The notes under the pieces were generated by a model. That model saw only the letters and a list, made by a program, of their open reading frames with translations. It ran no database searches and was not told the origin of the DNA. Shown here one piece after another: positions 1-5,470 of a stretch of 5,536 nt of DNA; within the stretch, counting starts at the first letter, position 1, and each line of letters starts with the position of its first letter. Source of the stretch: Bacteroidales bacterium UBA6117 (GTDB taxonomy: Bacteria > Bacteroidota > Bacteroidia > Bacteroidales > VadinHA17); contig DIWB01000007.1 in NCBI GenBank assembly GCA_002428385.1, positions 1 to 5,536 of the forward strand. The letters run 5' to 3'. A program made the position numbers and the translations under genes.

Positions 1-35
1 TTATAAACAAGTGAGAAACTTAAGTCAATTATTAA

Positions 36-43
36 TAGATTTG
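36..43 (+). promoter_or_regulatory. Possible -7 box upstream of mntA
   Basis: The sequence TAGATTTG matches the Bacteroidota -7 consensus TAnnTTTG exactly and ends 14 bases before the mntA start codon. No recognisable -33 TTTG lies 19 to 21 bases upstream, so this rests on one box only. Transcription from it would give a very short leader with no Shine-Dalgarno, which is tolerated in this phylum. Confidence 0.3.
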
Positions 44-57
44 TAAAAACATTCCAC

Positions 58-342
58 ATGGACCAATCAGAAATCAAAAATATAATCCCGAATCACTTAA
101 AAGCATATCATCCGGTTAAGGTTGGTATTTTTGGATCTTTTGGCAGAGGAGATTATAAAAAGGGTAGCGATATCGATATACTGGTTGAGTTCAAAGAGGC
201 TCTTTCTTTGTTGACACTTATTAGATTAGAAAATGAGCTTTCAGAAATTCTTGGTATCAGAGCCGACCTGGTAACAACCGGGGCATTGAAAAACAAGAGG
301 ATTAAAAAAAGTATTCAGAAAGACCTTATTAAAATAATGTAA
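58..342 (+). CDS. mntA: MntA-type minimal nucleotidyltransferase antitoxin
   Basis: A 94-residue protein of the MNT (polymerase-beta-like nucleotidyltransferase) family. The signature is clear: GSFGRG at residues 26-31, the SDID pair at 37-40 (Asp38 and Asp40 as metal ligands), and a downstream Asp70 in ADLVT that fits the third carboxylate. Length is normal for the family. Characterised MntA antitoxins use ATP to AMPylate a tyrosine in the RX4HXY motif of the partner HEPN ribonuclease HepT, neutralising it. An in-frame TAA at positions 4-6 and the absence of another ATG fix the start at 58. The stop overlaps the ATG of the following hepT-like gene (TAATG), the usual translationally coupled order. 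The reading frame looks undamaged, although its toxin partner is interrupted. The gene is AT-rich compared with the rest of the window, consistent with horizontal acquisition. Family assignment is firm; activity is inferred. Confidence 0.88.
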   Translation: MDQSEIKNIIPNHLKAYHPVKVGIFGSFGRGDYKKGSDIDILVEFKEALSLLTLIRLENELSEILGIRADLVTTGALKNKRIKKSIQKDLIKIM

Positions 343-647
343 TGATTAAGGATGATCTCGCTTATATAGAGAATATTCTTGATTGTATCAGGAAAATTAA
401 TGAATTTAGTAATGGACTGTCTTTGAAATAATTCAAGACAAATGAGATGGTTAAGGATGCAATCATCAGAAATATTGAGATTATTGGTGAGGCTTCAAAA
501 AAAATCTCCAAAGAAACAAAACAAATGCATTTTAGGATCCCCTGGAAAGAGATTGCGGGCATGCGTAACAAACTCATTCATGACTATTTAGGTGTAGATG
601 TTACAGTGGTTATCTTGCGTCACGCCGCTCTTTACATGCAAAAATAG
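342..647 (+). pseudogene. hepT: HepT-like HEPN toxin interrupted by an in-frame stop
   Basis: The ATG at 342 overlaps the mntA stop and opens a HepT-like frame (start MIKDDLAYIENIL) that hits TAA at 429-431, codon 30. The same frame then continues without further stops to 647 and reads as the rest of a HEPN domain: residues 36-51 (MVKDAIIRNIEIIGEA) and the catalytic RX4HXY motif RNKLIHDY, with Arg75, His80 and Tyr82 counted from 342. HepT proteins usually have a charged residue at the stop position, so a single GAA-to-TAA change (Glu to stop) is the simplest explanation. An ATG at 447 would allow a 66-residue fragment that keeps the RNase motif but lacks the first helix. The last residues after GVDV (about 88-101) do not resemble the usual HepT tail, and the frame is a little shorter than the typical 110-120 residues. 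This is most likely a decayed toxin gene; re-initiation, readthrough or a sequencing error cannot be excluded from the sequence. Confidence 0.82.
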
Positions 648-678
648 TTGCAAGACTAATATTTAAGTCATAAATTGG
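647..678 (+). promoter_or_regulatory. Candidate promoter for the lipoprotein gene
   Basis: GTTG at 647-650 and TAAATTGG at 671-678 are separated by 20 bases and each resembles one half of the Bacteroidota consensus TTTG/TAnnTTTG, with one mismatch apiece. They lie in the short gap between the hepT remnant and the ATG at 710, giving a leader of roughly 25 bases. This is a weak match, placed mainly by position. Confidence 0.3.
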
Positions 679-709
679 CAGGAATTTTACCTGACCAACC
701 TTTCAGACA

Positions 710-1885
710 ATGAAATACATGTTTTTAATGATTGCGGCTTTGCTTCTGTGCACATGCAAAAGCAGGCAGGATTCTCCGGTTACCACAATAGACGTTCTGT
801 CACCGGCCGGGACAGAGATAAAAAACCTGTCTGAAATTGCTGCTAATATCAGGTACATCCCGCTCGAAACACATCCGGATGCCTTTATGAAAGGTGTTGG
901 GTCTCTTAAGGAGGGCAATGATAAATTTTATATCAATACAGTGCTCGAACTTCTCTGCTTCGACAAAACGGGTAAATTTCTGTACAAGCTTGAGCAGCAG
1001 GGCAGAGGCCCGGGGCAATATACTTATCTGTCAGATTATGACATCAGGCCCGAAAAGAGCCGGGTAATCGTTCTGACAAGGGGCAAACTAAATTTTTACA
1101 ATGAATCCGATACCGGCTTTTATCTGCAAAAGAAGCTTGATTTGCAAAAGCAGCCCAACTGTGTCGATTTCTTTCCGGATCAGGACAATATTCTGCTTTC
1201 ATTCTCAGCATCAACGGGTGAGAACAAATATCAGTGCGTAGGGATTGATCCTGACGGGGATACTCTTTTTATAAGGCCTAATTTCTATAAATTCACAAGG
1301 AATTCAAGAGTGGTGATGAGTTTCAGTTCTGACAATATAATCAACAGTTATGATGGTACAATCAGTATAAAGGGATTCCTGAATGATACCATCTATAACA
1401 TTGACAGTGAGTATAAATTTGTTCCTTCCATGATACTGAATACCGGAGGCAAAACCATTACGACCGATTTCCTGGCCAATGTGCCTGATCCCACAAGAGA
1501 ATCGGAAGCCGGTCCGATGGCCGCTTTTCTTGCAATATCCGAAATCCTTGAAAATGAGAAATACCTTATGTTCAGGTACCTTTACCAGGGAAGCGCCAGA
1601 TGGATAATGTTTGATAAGAAAAAAAATGAGACCTTTTTCTTTGACGCGAAGGAACTGCTCAAGGATGATATTTCGGGAGGCATCAATATTGAACCGAAAT
1701 TCATTTGCAACGGGGTCATCTATGCATGGACCGATGCCATGAAGTTAAAAAATCATCTGTCCGGCGACGACTTCCGCAGGGCTGAAGTCCTGAATCCTGC
1801 CCGCAAGGCTGAACTGGAAAAGCTTGCAGATACTCTGGAGGAAGATGATAACCATCTGCTGATTGCAATAACTCCACGGAAATAA
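710..1885 (+). CDS. Predicted 6-bladed beta-propeller lipoprotein (DUF5128/BF3164-like)
   Basis: A 391-residue protein with a short hydrophobic N-terminus (residues 3-13) followed by two cysteines, LCTC at 13-16, and a polar stretch. This fits a lipoprotein signal with Cys16 (or Cys14) as the lipidated residue, although Thr at -1 is less usual than Gly, Ala or Ser. The region around residues 48-105 carries the family's typical pattern: IRYIPLET, then a segment giving FYI, then FDKTGKFLYKL followed by GRGPGQY and a turn with aspartate (SDYDI). This pattern recurs in Bacteroidota 6-bladed beta-propeller proteins annotated as DUF5128 or BF3164-like. Strand-rich, propeller-like sequence continues to about residue 330; the C-terminal 50 residues are charged and probably helical. 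No catalytic residues are evident. Family members are common near outer-membrane or surface systems, but their function is largely unknown and no substrate can be named here. The gene is apparently monocistronic. The ATG at 710 places the signal peptide correctly; the internal ATG at 719 is less likely. Confidence 0.75.
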   Translation: MKYMFLMIAALLLCTCKSRQDSPVTTIDVLSPAGTEIKNLSEIAANIRYIPLETHPDAFMKGVGSLKEGNDKFYINTVLELLCFDKTGKFLYKLEQQGRGPGQYTYLSDYDIRPEKSRVIVLTRGKLNFYNESDTGFYLQKKLDLQKQPNCVDFFPDQDNILLSFSASTGENKYQCVGIDPDGDTLFIRPNFYKFTRNSRVVMSFSSDNIINSYDGTISIKGFLNDTIYNIDSEYKFVPSMILNTGGKTITTDFLANVPDPTRESEAGPMAAFLAISEILENEKYLMFRYLYQGSARWIMFDKKKNETFFFDAKELLKDDISGGINIEPKFICNGVIYAWTDAMKLKNHLSGDDFRRAEVLNPARKAELEKLADTLEEDDNHLLIAITPRK

Positions 1886-1890
1886 AAAAG

Positions 1891-1940
1891 GAGTGAGGAG
1901 TGAAGAGTGAGGAATGAGGTTTTGAAGCGTGAGGCTTGAG
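1891..1940 (+). repeat. Degenerate 7-bp tandem repeat array (GAGTGAG-type)
   Basis: Four head-to-tail heptamers occupy 1891-1918: GAGTGAG, GAGTGAA, GAGTGAG and GAATGAG. After an 8-base break two more degenerate copies follow at 1927-1940: GCGTGAG and GCTTGAG. The array starts 5 bases after the lipoprotein stop codon and lies entirely between genes. Short open frames on the opposite strand across it, reading Ser/Leu/Thr/Pro/His-rich peptides, are translation of the repeat and not genes. Function is unknown. Confidence 0.8.
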
Positions 1941-1965
1941 GAAGTGCCCATCGCCTGTCGGATGT

Positions 1966-1979
1966 AATACATAATACAT
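1966..1979 (+). repeat. Two perfect 7-bp tandem copies (AATACAT)
   Basis: AATACAT occurs twice in direct succession. This is a second heptamer unit in the same intergenic region as the GAGTGAG array, unrelated in sequence but with the same period. With only two copies, chance is possible. Confidence 0.5.
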
Positions 1980-2000
1980 TACCGTGTCTCTTCATTTATC

Positions 2001-2008
2001 TATCTTTG
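2001..2008 (+). promoter_or_regulatory. -7 promoter box immediately upstream of yidD
   Basis: TATCTTTG is an exact match to the TAnnTTTG -7 element and ends only 4 bases before the yidD ATG. If it is used with normal spacing, transcription would begin at or next to the start codon, giving a leaderless or nearly leaderless mRNA. No good -33 TTTG is present; CATT or TTAC near 1977-1982 is the nearest candidate. Confidence 0.5.
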
Positions 2009-2012
2009 CCGT

Positions 2013-2309
2013 ATGGCAACGATCCTGAACAGCATTGCAGTAAAACTGCTTTCGATCCCCATCCATTTTTACCGGTATGCCATATCGCCGTTTCTGAGGC
2101 CGTCGTGCCGTCATGTGCCCTCATGTTCGCAGTATGCACTTGATGCTTTACGCTTACACGGACCAGTTACCGGTTTGCTGATGGCAACCGGCAGGATCCT
2201 GAGATGCAGGCCCGGGGGAACTCACGGATACGATCCCGTACCCGGGTTCAGGTTTAAGAAATACGGGCTCTTCACCCATCATAAAAAATGCAACCGTCTT
2301 AAACACTGA
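2013..2309 (+). CDS. yidD: YidD, membrane protein insertion efficiency factor
   Basis: A 98-residue protein with the full YidD (DUF37) pattern: an N-terminal amphipathic segment (1-20) that can lie on the inner face of the cytoplasmic membrane, YRYAISPFLRPSCR at 20-33, PSCSQYA at 36-42, RILRC at 61-65 and the ending GYDPVP at 72-77. The conserved cysteines Cys32, Cys38 and Cys65 are all present. The family assists YidC-dependent insertion and folding of inner-membrane proteins, probably near the Sec/YidC site. In many bacteria yidD lies between rnpA and yidC; neither is present here, and the gene stands alone between two repeat arrays. The roughly 20 residues after the DPVP motif are basic and lack conserved features, which is common in the family. 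The ATG at 2013 is the natural start because it gives the expected N-terminus and follows directly on the promoter box. No Shine-Dalgarno is visible. Confidence 0.95.
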   Translation: MATILNSIAVKLLSIPIHFYRYAISPFLRPSCRHVPSCSQYALDALRLHGPVTGLLMATGRILRCRPGGTHGYDPVPGFRFKKYGLFTHHKKCNRLKH

Positions 2310-2322
2310 TTTTTCAGACTGA

Positions 2323-2364
2323 CCGCGTACCGTGTACCGCACGCCGCGTACCTCCCGCCTCTAA
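2323..2364 (+). repeat. Degenerate 7-bp tandem repeat array (CCGCGTA-type)
   Basis: Consecutive heptamers run CCGCGTA, CCGTGTA, CCGCACG, CCGCGTA, CCTCCCG and CCTCTAA; the first four are clearly related and the last two only loosely. The array fills the gap between the ends of the convergent yidD and response regulator genes and touches the regulator's stop codon at 2361-2363. A 4-bp inverted repeat inside it (CGTG 2331-2334 with CACG 2340-2343) is too short to call a terminator. Function is unknown. Confidence 0.7.
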
Positions 2365-3113
2365 AAGTTCAGATCTTCCCTCAATTGCTGATATCCCGTC
2401 CTGCTGACCGGCAGCTTGTCGCCCGACTGAAGTATGGCAATATGATTGTCTTTTCCGTAAGGCTCGATCCGCTTAATTTCCTCGACTCTTACTATATATG
2501 ACCGGTGGATCCTTACGAAATCCGATTTTGGGAGGTTGTCCTCATAGAATTTCATGGTCTGCTGCTTGAGCGCCTTCCCGTTTGAATGGTGGATCATCAC
2601 ATAATCATCCTGAGCTTCGACGAATCTGATCTGATCAACAGGTATCAGGTTGATGGCATTGCCTTTTCGTACGACCACTCTGTTAACCGGAGGTGAATTC
2701 TCGGGTTTTTGCTGAAGGAGTTCGCTGGCCGGCTTAAGATTTCCTGTTCCGCTCTGTATCTTGTCGGTGGCTTTTTTGACTGCCTCAAGGAACCTTCTTT
2801 TCTGAAAGGGTTTAAGGAGATAGTCGACGGCGTTGAATTCAAAGGCCCTTATTGCAAATTGGTCATAGGCAGTAGTGAAAATAATCTCGGGTTTTTCGGT
2901 CATCACCTCCACCATTTCAATTCCGCTGAGCCTTGGCATCTGGATGTCGAGGAAGACAAGGTCGGGCTTCAGTGTCGAAATTGTTTTGAGGCCGCTGAAG
3001 CCGTCGGCGCATTCGGCAATTACATCTATATAATCAAGTTCTTTGAGATAATGCTTAATAATTTCCCTGGCCGGGGCTTCATCTTCGACAATGACGGTAC
3101 GGATCTTTTCCAT
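2361..3113 (-). CDS. LytTR-family response regulator
   Basis: A 250-residue two-domain regulator. The receiver domain (about 1-118) has the acidic pair Glu10/Asp11, phospho-acceptor Asp56 in VFLDIQMP, switch Thr81 in FTTAYD and Lys101 in YLLKPF. A linker (119-143) rich in Gln, Pro and Ser leads to a LytTR DNA-binding domain (about 144-250) with RKGNAINLIPVDQIRFVEAQDDYV and the family-typical FVRIHRSYIV and VSRTGYQQL segments. LytTR proteins bind pairs of short direct repeats in promoters. It is the last gene of the operon and lies 45 bases downstream of its presumed partner kinase. I chose the ATG at 3113 because MEKIRTVIVEDE is the usual receiver start and GGAA lies just upstream; an ATG at 3125 and a TTG at 3137 are in-frame alternatives. 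Targets cannot be read from the window; autoregulation of the operon is possible but no clear LytTR direct repeat was found upstream. Confidence 0.93.
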   Translation of the reverse strand: MEKIRTVIVEDEAPAREIIKHYLKELDYIDVIAECADGFSGLKTISTLKPDLVFLDIQMPRLSGIEMVEVMTEKPEIIFTTAYDQFAIRAFEFNAVDYLLKPFQKRRFLEAVKKATDKIQSGTGNLKPASELLQQKPENSPPVNRVVVRKGNAINLIPVDQIRFVEAQDDYVMIHHSNGKALKQQTMKFYEDNLPKSDFVRIHRSYIVRVEEIKRIEPYGKDNHIAILQSGDKLPVSRTGYQQLREDLNF

Positions 3114-3158
3114 ATGCGATTCCATATAAGGCAACAAATTTATTCTATTTCCCCGGAA

Positions 3159-4211
3159 TCACATACCTGCAGGTATAAAAAGAGTTACTGTGTAAATACC
3201 GTTTTCCTTTGATGTTTTCAGCGAAGCTTGTTTTGAATATACCAGGTCGAGTCTTCTCGACACGTTTATCAGTCCGGTTCCTGTGCCTTTTGACGGAGTG
3301 GTGGCCGGGTCGTAATTATTGCTTATCACTATTTCAAGGAAGCTGTTCCTGCATTTCACGCTTGTTCTTATGTTAACGCGTTCGGTGCTTTCATACACAC
3401 CGTGCTTGATTGCATTTTCATAAAGCGGCTGGAGGATCATCACAGGCATCAGTATATCGAGGCAGTGTTCTTCGATGTTTTCCTCGGTTGAAAGCCTGTC
3501 GCCGAATCTGACCTTCTCGATTTCAAGGTACAGTCTCAGGTTTTCGAGTTCGCTCCTGAGAGAGACAGGTTGTTCGTCTTTTTTTGACAGAGCGTACCTC
3601 ATGAAGTCGGAGAGCTTAATAACCATATCCCTTGCCTTGTCGGGATTGGTTATTGTGAGTGAACTGACAGAGTTCAGGCTGTTAAAGAGGAAATGCGGGT
3701 TAATCTGCGATCTCAGCATTTTCAGTTCTGTCTCTTTAACAAGGCTTTCAAGCTTTGCTTCACGGGCATTTTTTTCAGAAAGGTTCTGAAGGCTTTCGAA
3801 AAGGTAATAAACGAGGATTATAATACCGAAGATGAATACTCCTGTTCCTATCCTGTAAGGGAAAGTGGCATCCCAGTAAGCCTGGTAATCGTTCCCCGTG
3901 GGCAGGAGGGCGGCAATGAGGTATTTGTTGATAAGGATCCAGAGTGTTACCGACATCACGCCGCTCAGTATGAAATTGCCGATCACCTGCATGTTTTTGC
4001 TGCCGCTGGCATTGAAGAATTTGAAGGGGTACCAGAGCGAAAGGCCTATTCCGGCGTAGATTATAAGGGATACGATGCCGTCGGGGATGGCGACCCTGGT
4101 GAAGCTTCCATAGGCAAAGTAATAAAGCAGCAGCTGGCCGGCTGTTATAAACAGCCAGGCCAGCCACCATATTAAAAATCTTGTCCGGTTATTTAAAATA
4201 GGATGCTTCAT
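3159..4211 (-). CDS. LytS/YehU-type sensor histidine kinase
   Basis: A 350-residue membrane kinase. Four probable transmembrane helices lie at about 11-34, 44-63, 75-103 and 121-141, with only short loops, so there is no large periplasmic sensor domain. A charged, probably coiled-coil helix (about 141-168) leads to the His_kinase domain: SQINPHFLFNSLN at 168-180 with phospho-acceptor His173, LSDFMRYAL at 200-208, the N-box LQPLYENAIKHG at 260-271 (Glu265, Asn266) and the glycine-rich ATP lid GTGTGLINV at 309-317. This is the LytS/YehU/YpdA class, which normally signals to LytTR regulators, and one is encoded directly downstream. Upstream, 14 bases separate it from the LiaF-like gene, with AGGA five bases before the ATG as a ribosome binding site. 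Since it lacks an extracytoplasmic domain, it probably senses the membrane itself or a membrane partner such as the LiaF-like protein; that partnership is inference. Confidence 0.94.
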   Translation of the reverse strand: MKHPILNNRTRFLIWWLAWLFITAGQLLLYYFAYGSFTRVAIPDGIVSLIIYAGIGLSLWYPFKFFNASGSKNMQVIGNFILSGVMSVTLWILINKYLIAALLPTGNDYQAYWDATFPYRIGTGVFIFGIIILVYYLFESLQNLSEKNAREAKLESLVKETELKMLRSQINPHFLFNSLNSVSSLTITNPDKARDMVIKLSDFMRYALSKKDEQPVSLRSELENLRLYLEIEKVRFGDRLSTEENIEEHCLDILMPVMILQPLYENAIKHGVYESTERVNIRTSVKCRNSFLEIVISNNYDPATTPSKGTGTGLINVSRRLDLVYSKQASLKTSKENGIYTVTLFIPAGM

Positions 4212-4225
4212 TCAGTTCCTGTGTT

Positions 4226-4999
4226 TCAATAGCTTTTTACCTCGCCTCCGCCGAATACCACTGCGCCTCTGACGACCAGGCGTTTGGCCGGGTCGACTGT
4301 CCTGCCCGGTCTCAGTTTTCGCGAATCGCTGAAACCGCCAAGAACGGGGGTTACTTCGATTGTGACATGCCAGTCGTCGGGTACTATCAACGTGGCCCCG
4401 CCGAATACGCAGGCGATTTCGAGTTCTGAAACACCCGGTGCGAGATCGGCTCTTGTAAGGTCGAGTTCAAGTCCGCCGAACACGGCGGTTATTTTTCCTC
4501 CCCTGAAATTCTGTGAGACGATCTGTCTTTCGCCGCCGCTGAAAATCGAAACATAGTCGACGTAATCATCTCCCGATGCGCCTTTCTGGCCTGATATGGA
4601 GTGGCTCCAGCTTCCGCGGCGGGATACAATGAAGATTATTCCGACTATTATGAATATTGAAGGCCAGAACATGTTATACATGTGAAATGTTTCCCTGAAT
4701 ATCAGGGGGATCATGAAAAAGCCTCCCACGGCCATCACAATAATTCCGGCTGTTTTCTCAGTGGCACCAAGTGTCATCACCAGCCCGATTGTCACCAGGA
4801 GCATCGGCCAGCTGAATATTACATTATCGATGAAATCGGGGAAAAATCCCGTATTCCTGATCACCAGGAAAAGTCCGGCAAGGACCATAATGACACCGAT
4901 AAGTACTCTGTTGTTGACGTTATGACGGTTTGGCTGCATCTGGGTGCCGCCTTCGTCAAGCTTGCCGCCGTCGTTCCTGAAGTCATCCATTGTTTCCAT
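4226..4999 (-). CDS. LiaF-like membrane protein (four helices plus Gly-Gly beta-repeat domain)
   Basis: A 257-residue protein. A polar, acidic N-terminus (1-30) precedes four predicted transmembrane helices at about 31-48, 61-78, 83-101 and 108-126 (DUF5668/LiaI-LiaF-like module). A soluble C-terminal domain follows (about 145-257) with recurring hydrophobic-strand plus Gly-Gly turns: SIFSGG (to 156), AVFGG (to 176), CVFGG (to 201), PVLGG (to 222) and VVFGGG (to 252). This is the pattern of the LiaF/YvqF C-terminal family (DUF2154-like), thought to form a beta-helix-like stack. In Firmicutes, LiaF inhibits the kinase LiaS until envelope stress occurs. Here the partner would be the LytS-type kinase encoded next, 14 bases away. 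In Bacteroidota such proteins are often annotated as LiaF transmembrane domain or cell-wall-active antibiotic response proteins. The ATG at 4999 is used; an in-frame ATG three codons later is equally possible. Domain assignment is firm; the regulatory role is inferred. Confidence 0.85.
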   Translation of the reverse strand: METMDDFRNDGGKLDEGGTQMQPNRHNVNNRVLIGVIMVLAGLFLVIRNTGFFPDFIDNVIFSWPMLLVTIGLVMTLGATEKTAGIIVMAVGGFFMIPLIFRETFHMYNMFWPSIFIIVGIIFIVSRRGSWSHSISGQKGASGDDYVDYVSIFSGGERQIVSQNFRGGKITAVFGGLELDLTRADLAPGVSELEIACVFGGATLIVPDDWHVTIEVTPVLGGFSDSRKLRPGRTVDPAKRLVVRGAVVFGGGEVKSY

Positions 5000-5018
5000 T
5001 TTGTTGCAGATTATAAAG

Positions 5019-5387
5019 TTATAATTGTTTTCGATTTCCTTTGATAAAAGATGAAACTATAAAGACAATCCCTATGAGTATTATCAGGGATGGCCAGTAA
5101 ATGGTCCTGACGAGTTCAGGGATCTGGTAATCCCTGTTTTCAATAAAGAACCATGAGCCGATTGCTATCAGTACCAGACCGCCCGTGAACTGGAGGTTCA
5201 GAAGAAGCAGGACGCCGATAAAAACCAGTACGGTTTCCCAGGTGAAGTAATCTTTTACACTTCCCAGGTTAAGCAGGTCGTTGGTGGCGACCAGCATGGC
5301 GAGGCCGAAAGTTATCAGAAACAGGCCGAAGCCTATTTGCGGATGAAGTTCCTTGTCCCTTTTTGGAAAATGATCCTTGTGTGTCAT
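5019..5387 (-). CDS. Small four-helix membrane protein (DUF5668/LiaI-LiaF-like)
   Basis: A 122-residue integral membrane protein and first gene of the minus-strand operon, with 19 bases before the next gene. A polar, basic N-terminus (1-16) is followed by hydrophobic segments at about 18-35, 50-64, 68-83 and 96-114 and a basic tail (GNRKQL). It resembles the membrane half of the LiaF-like protein encoded next: YWPSLIILIGIVFIVSS here against FWPSIFIIVGIIFIVSR there. The Trp50-to-Trp98 spacing of 48 residues equals Trp64-to-Trp112 in the neighbour, and Gly28-to-Trp50 equals Gly42-to-Trp64 (22 residues). It therefore looks like the same module without the soluble domain, analogous in arrangement to LiaI beside LiaF. 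No catalytic motif is visible. An in-frame stop at 5400-5402 prevents upstream extension, so ATG 5387 is the likely start. The function is unknown; a role in envelope sensing with the kinase is inferred from position. Confidence 0.8.
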   Translation of the reverse strand: MTHKDHFPKRDKELHPQIGFGLFLITFGLAMLVATNDLLNLGSVKDYFTWETVLVFIGVLLLLNLQFTGGLVLIAIGSWFFIENRDYQIPELVRTIYWPSLIILIGIVFIVSSFIKGNRKQL

Positions 5388-5408
5388 GGCGTTTAATTGT
5401 TACTGAGT

Positions 5409-5440
5409 CAAAAATACATTTACAATAATACCGGTGCTAA
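5409..5440 (-). promoter_or_regulatory. Candidate promoter of the four-gene operon
   Basis: Read on the minus strand, TATTTTTG (5416 to 5409) matches the Bacteroidota -7 consensus TAnnTTTG exactly. TTAG (5440 to 5437) lies 20 bases upstream, at the right distance for a -33 box with one mismatch to TTTG. Transcription would start near 5402, leaving a leader of about 15 bases before the ATG at 5387. It is the only good promoter candidate I see for the operon, whose internal gaps are all 45 bases or less. Confidence 0.5.
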
Positions 5441-5447
5441 AACAAAT

Positions 5448-5470
5448 CGGTAAACTGCGGGAAATTACCG
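5448..5470. repeat. Short inverted repeat upstream of the operon promoter
   Basis: CGGTAA (5448-5453) and TTACCG (5465-5470) form a perfect 6-bp inverted repeat with an 11-base spacer. It sits just upstream of the -33 candidate on the minus strand, a reasonable place for an activator site. The rest of the region between the operon start and the window end (5388-5536) holds no convincing gene. Because the arms are short, the repeat may be chance. Confidence 0.3.

Noticed and set aside
1716..1995. Three overlapping minus-strand ORFs opposite the lipoprotein gene end
   Set aside because: Their Ser/Leu/Thr/Pro/His-rich sequence is the reverse translation of the heptamer array and of the antisense of a real gene.
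2306..2317. Possible terminator hairpin after yidD (CTGA, loop, TCAG)
   Set aside because: The stem is only 4 bp, and no convincing U-tract follows.
3112..3127. Inverted repeat ATATG/CATAT at the response regulator start
   Set aside because: The arms are 5 bp, AT-rich and include the start codons; chance is the simplest explanation.
2709..3212. 167-residue plus-strand ORF opposite the response regulator
   Set aside because: It is the antisense of a clearly recognised receiver domain and has no family features of its own.
3693..4175. 160-residue plus-strand ORF and a 131-residue minus-strand ORF inside the kinase gene
   Set aside because: Both are alternative frames of the well-supported histidine kinase.
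4682..5044. 120-residue plus-strand ORF opposite the LiaF-like gene
   Set aside because: It is the antisense of the transmembrane segments of the LiaF-like gene; it has no coherent domain pattern.
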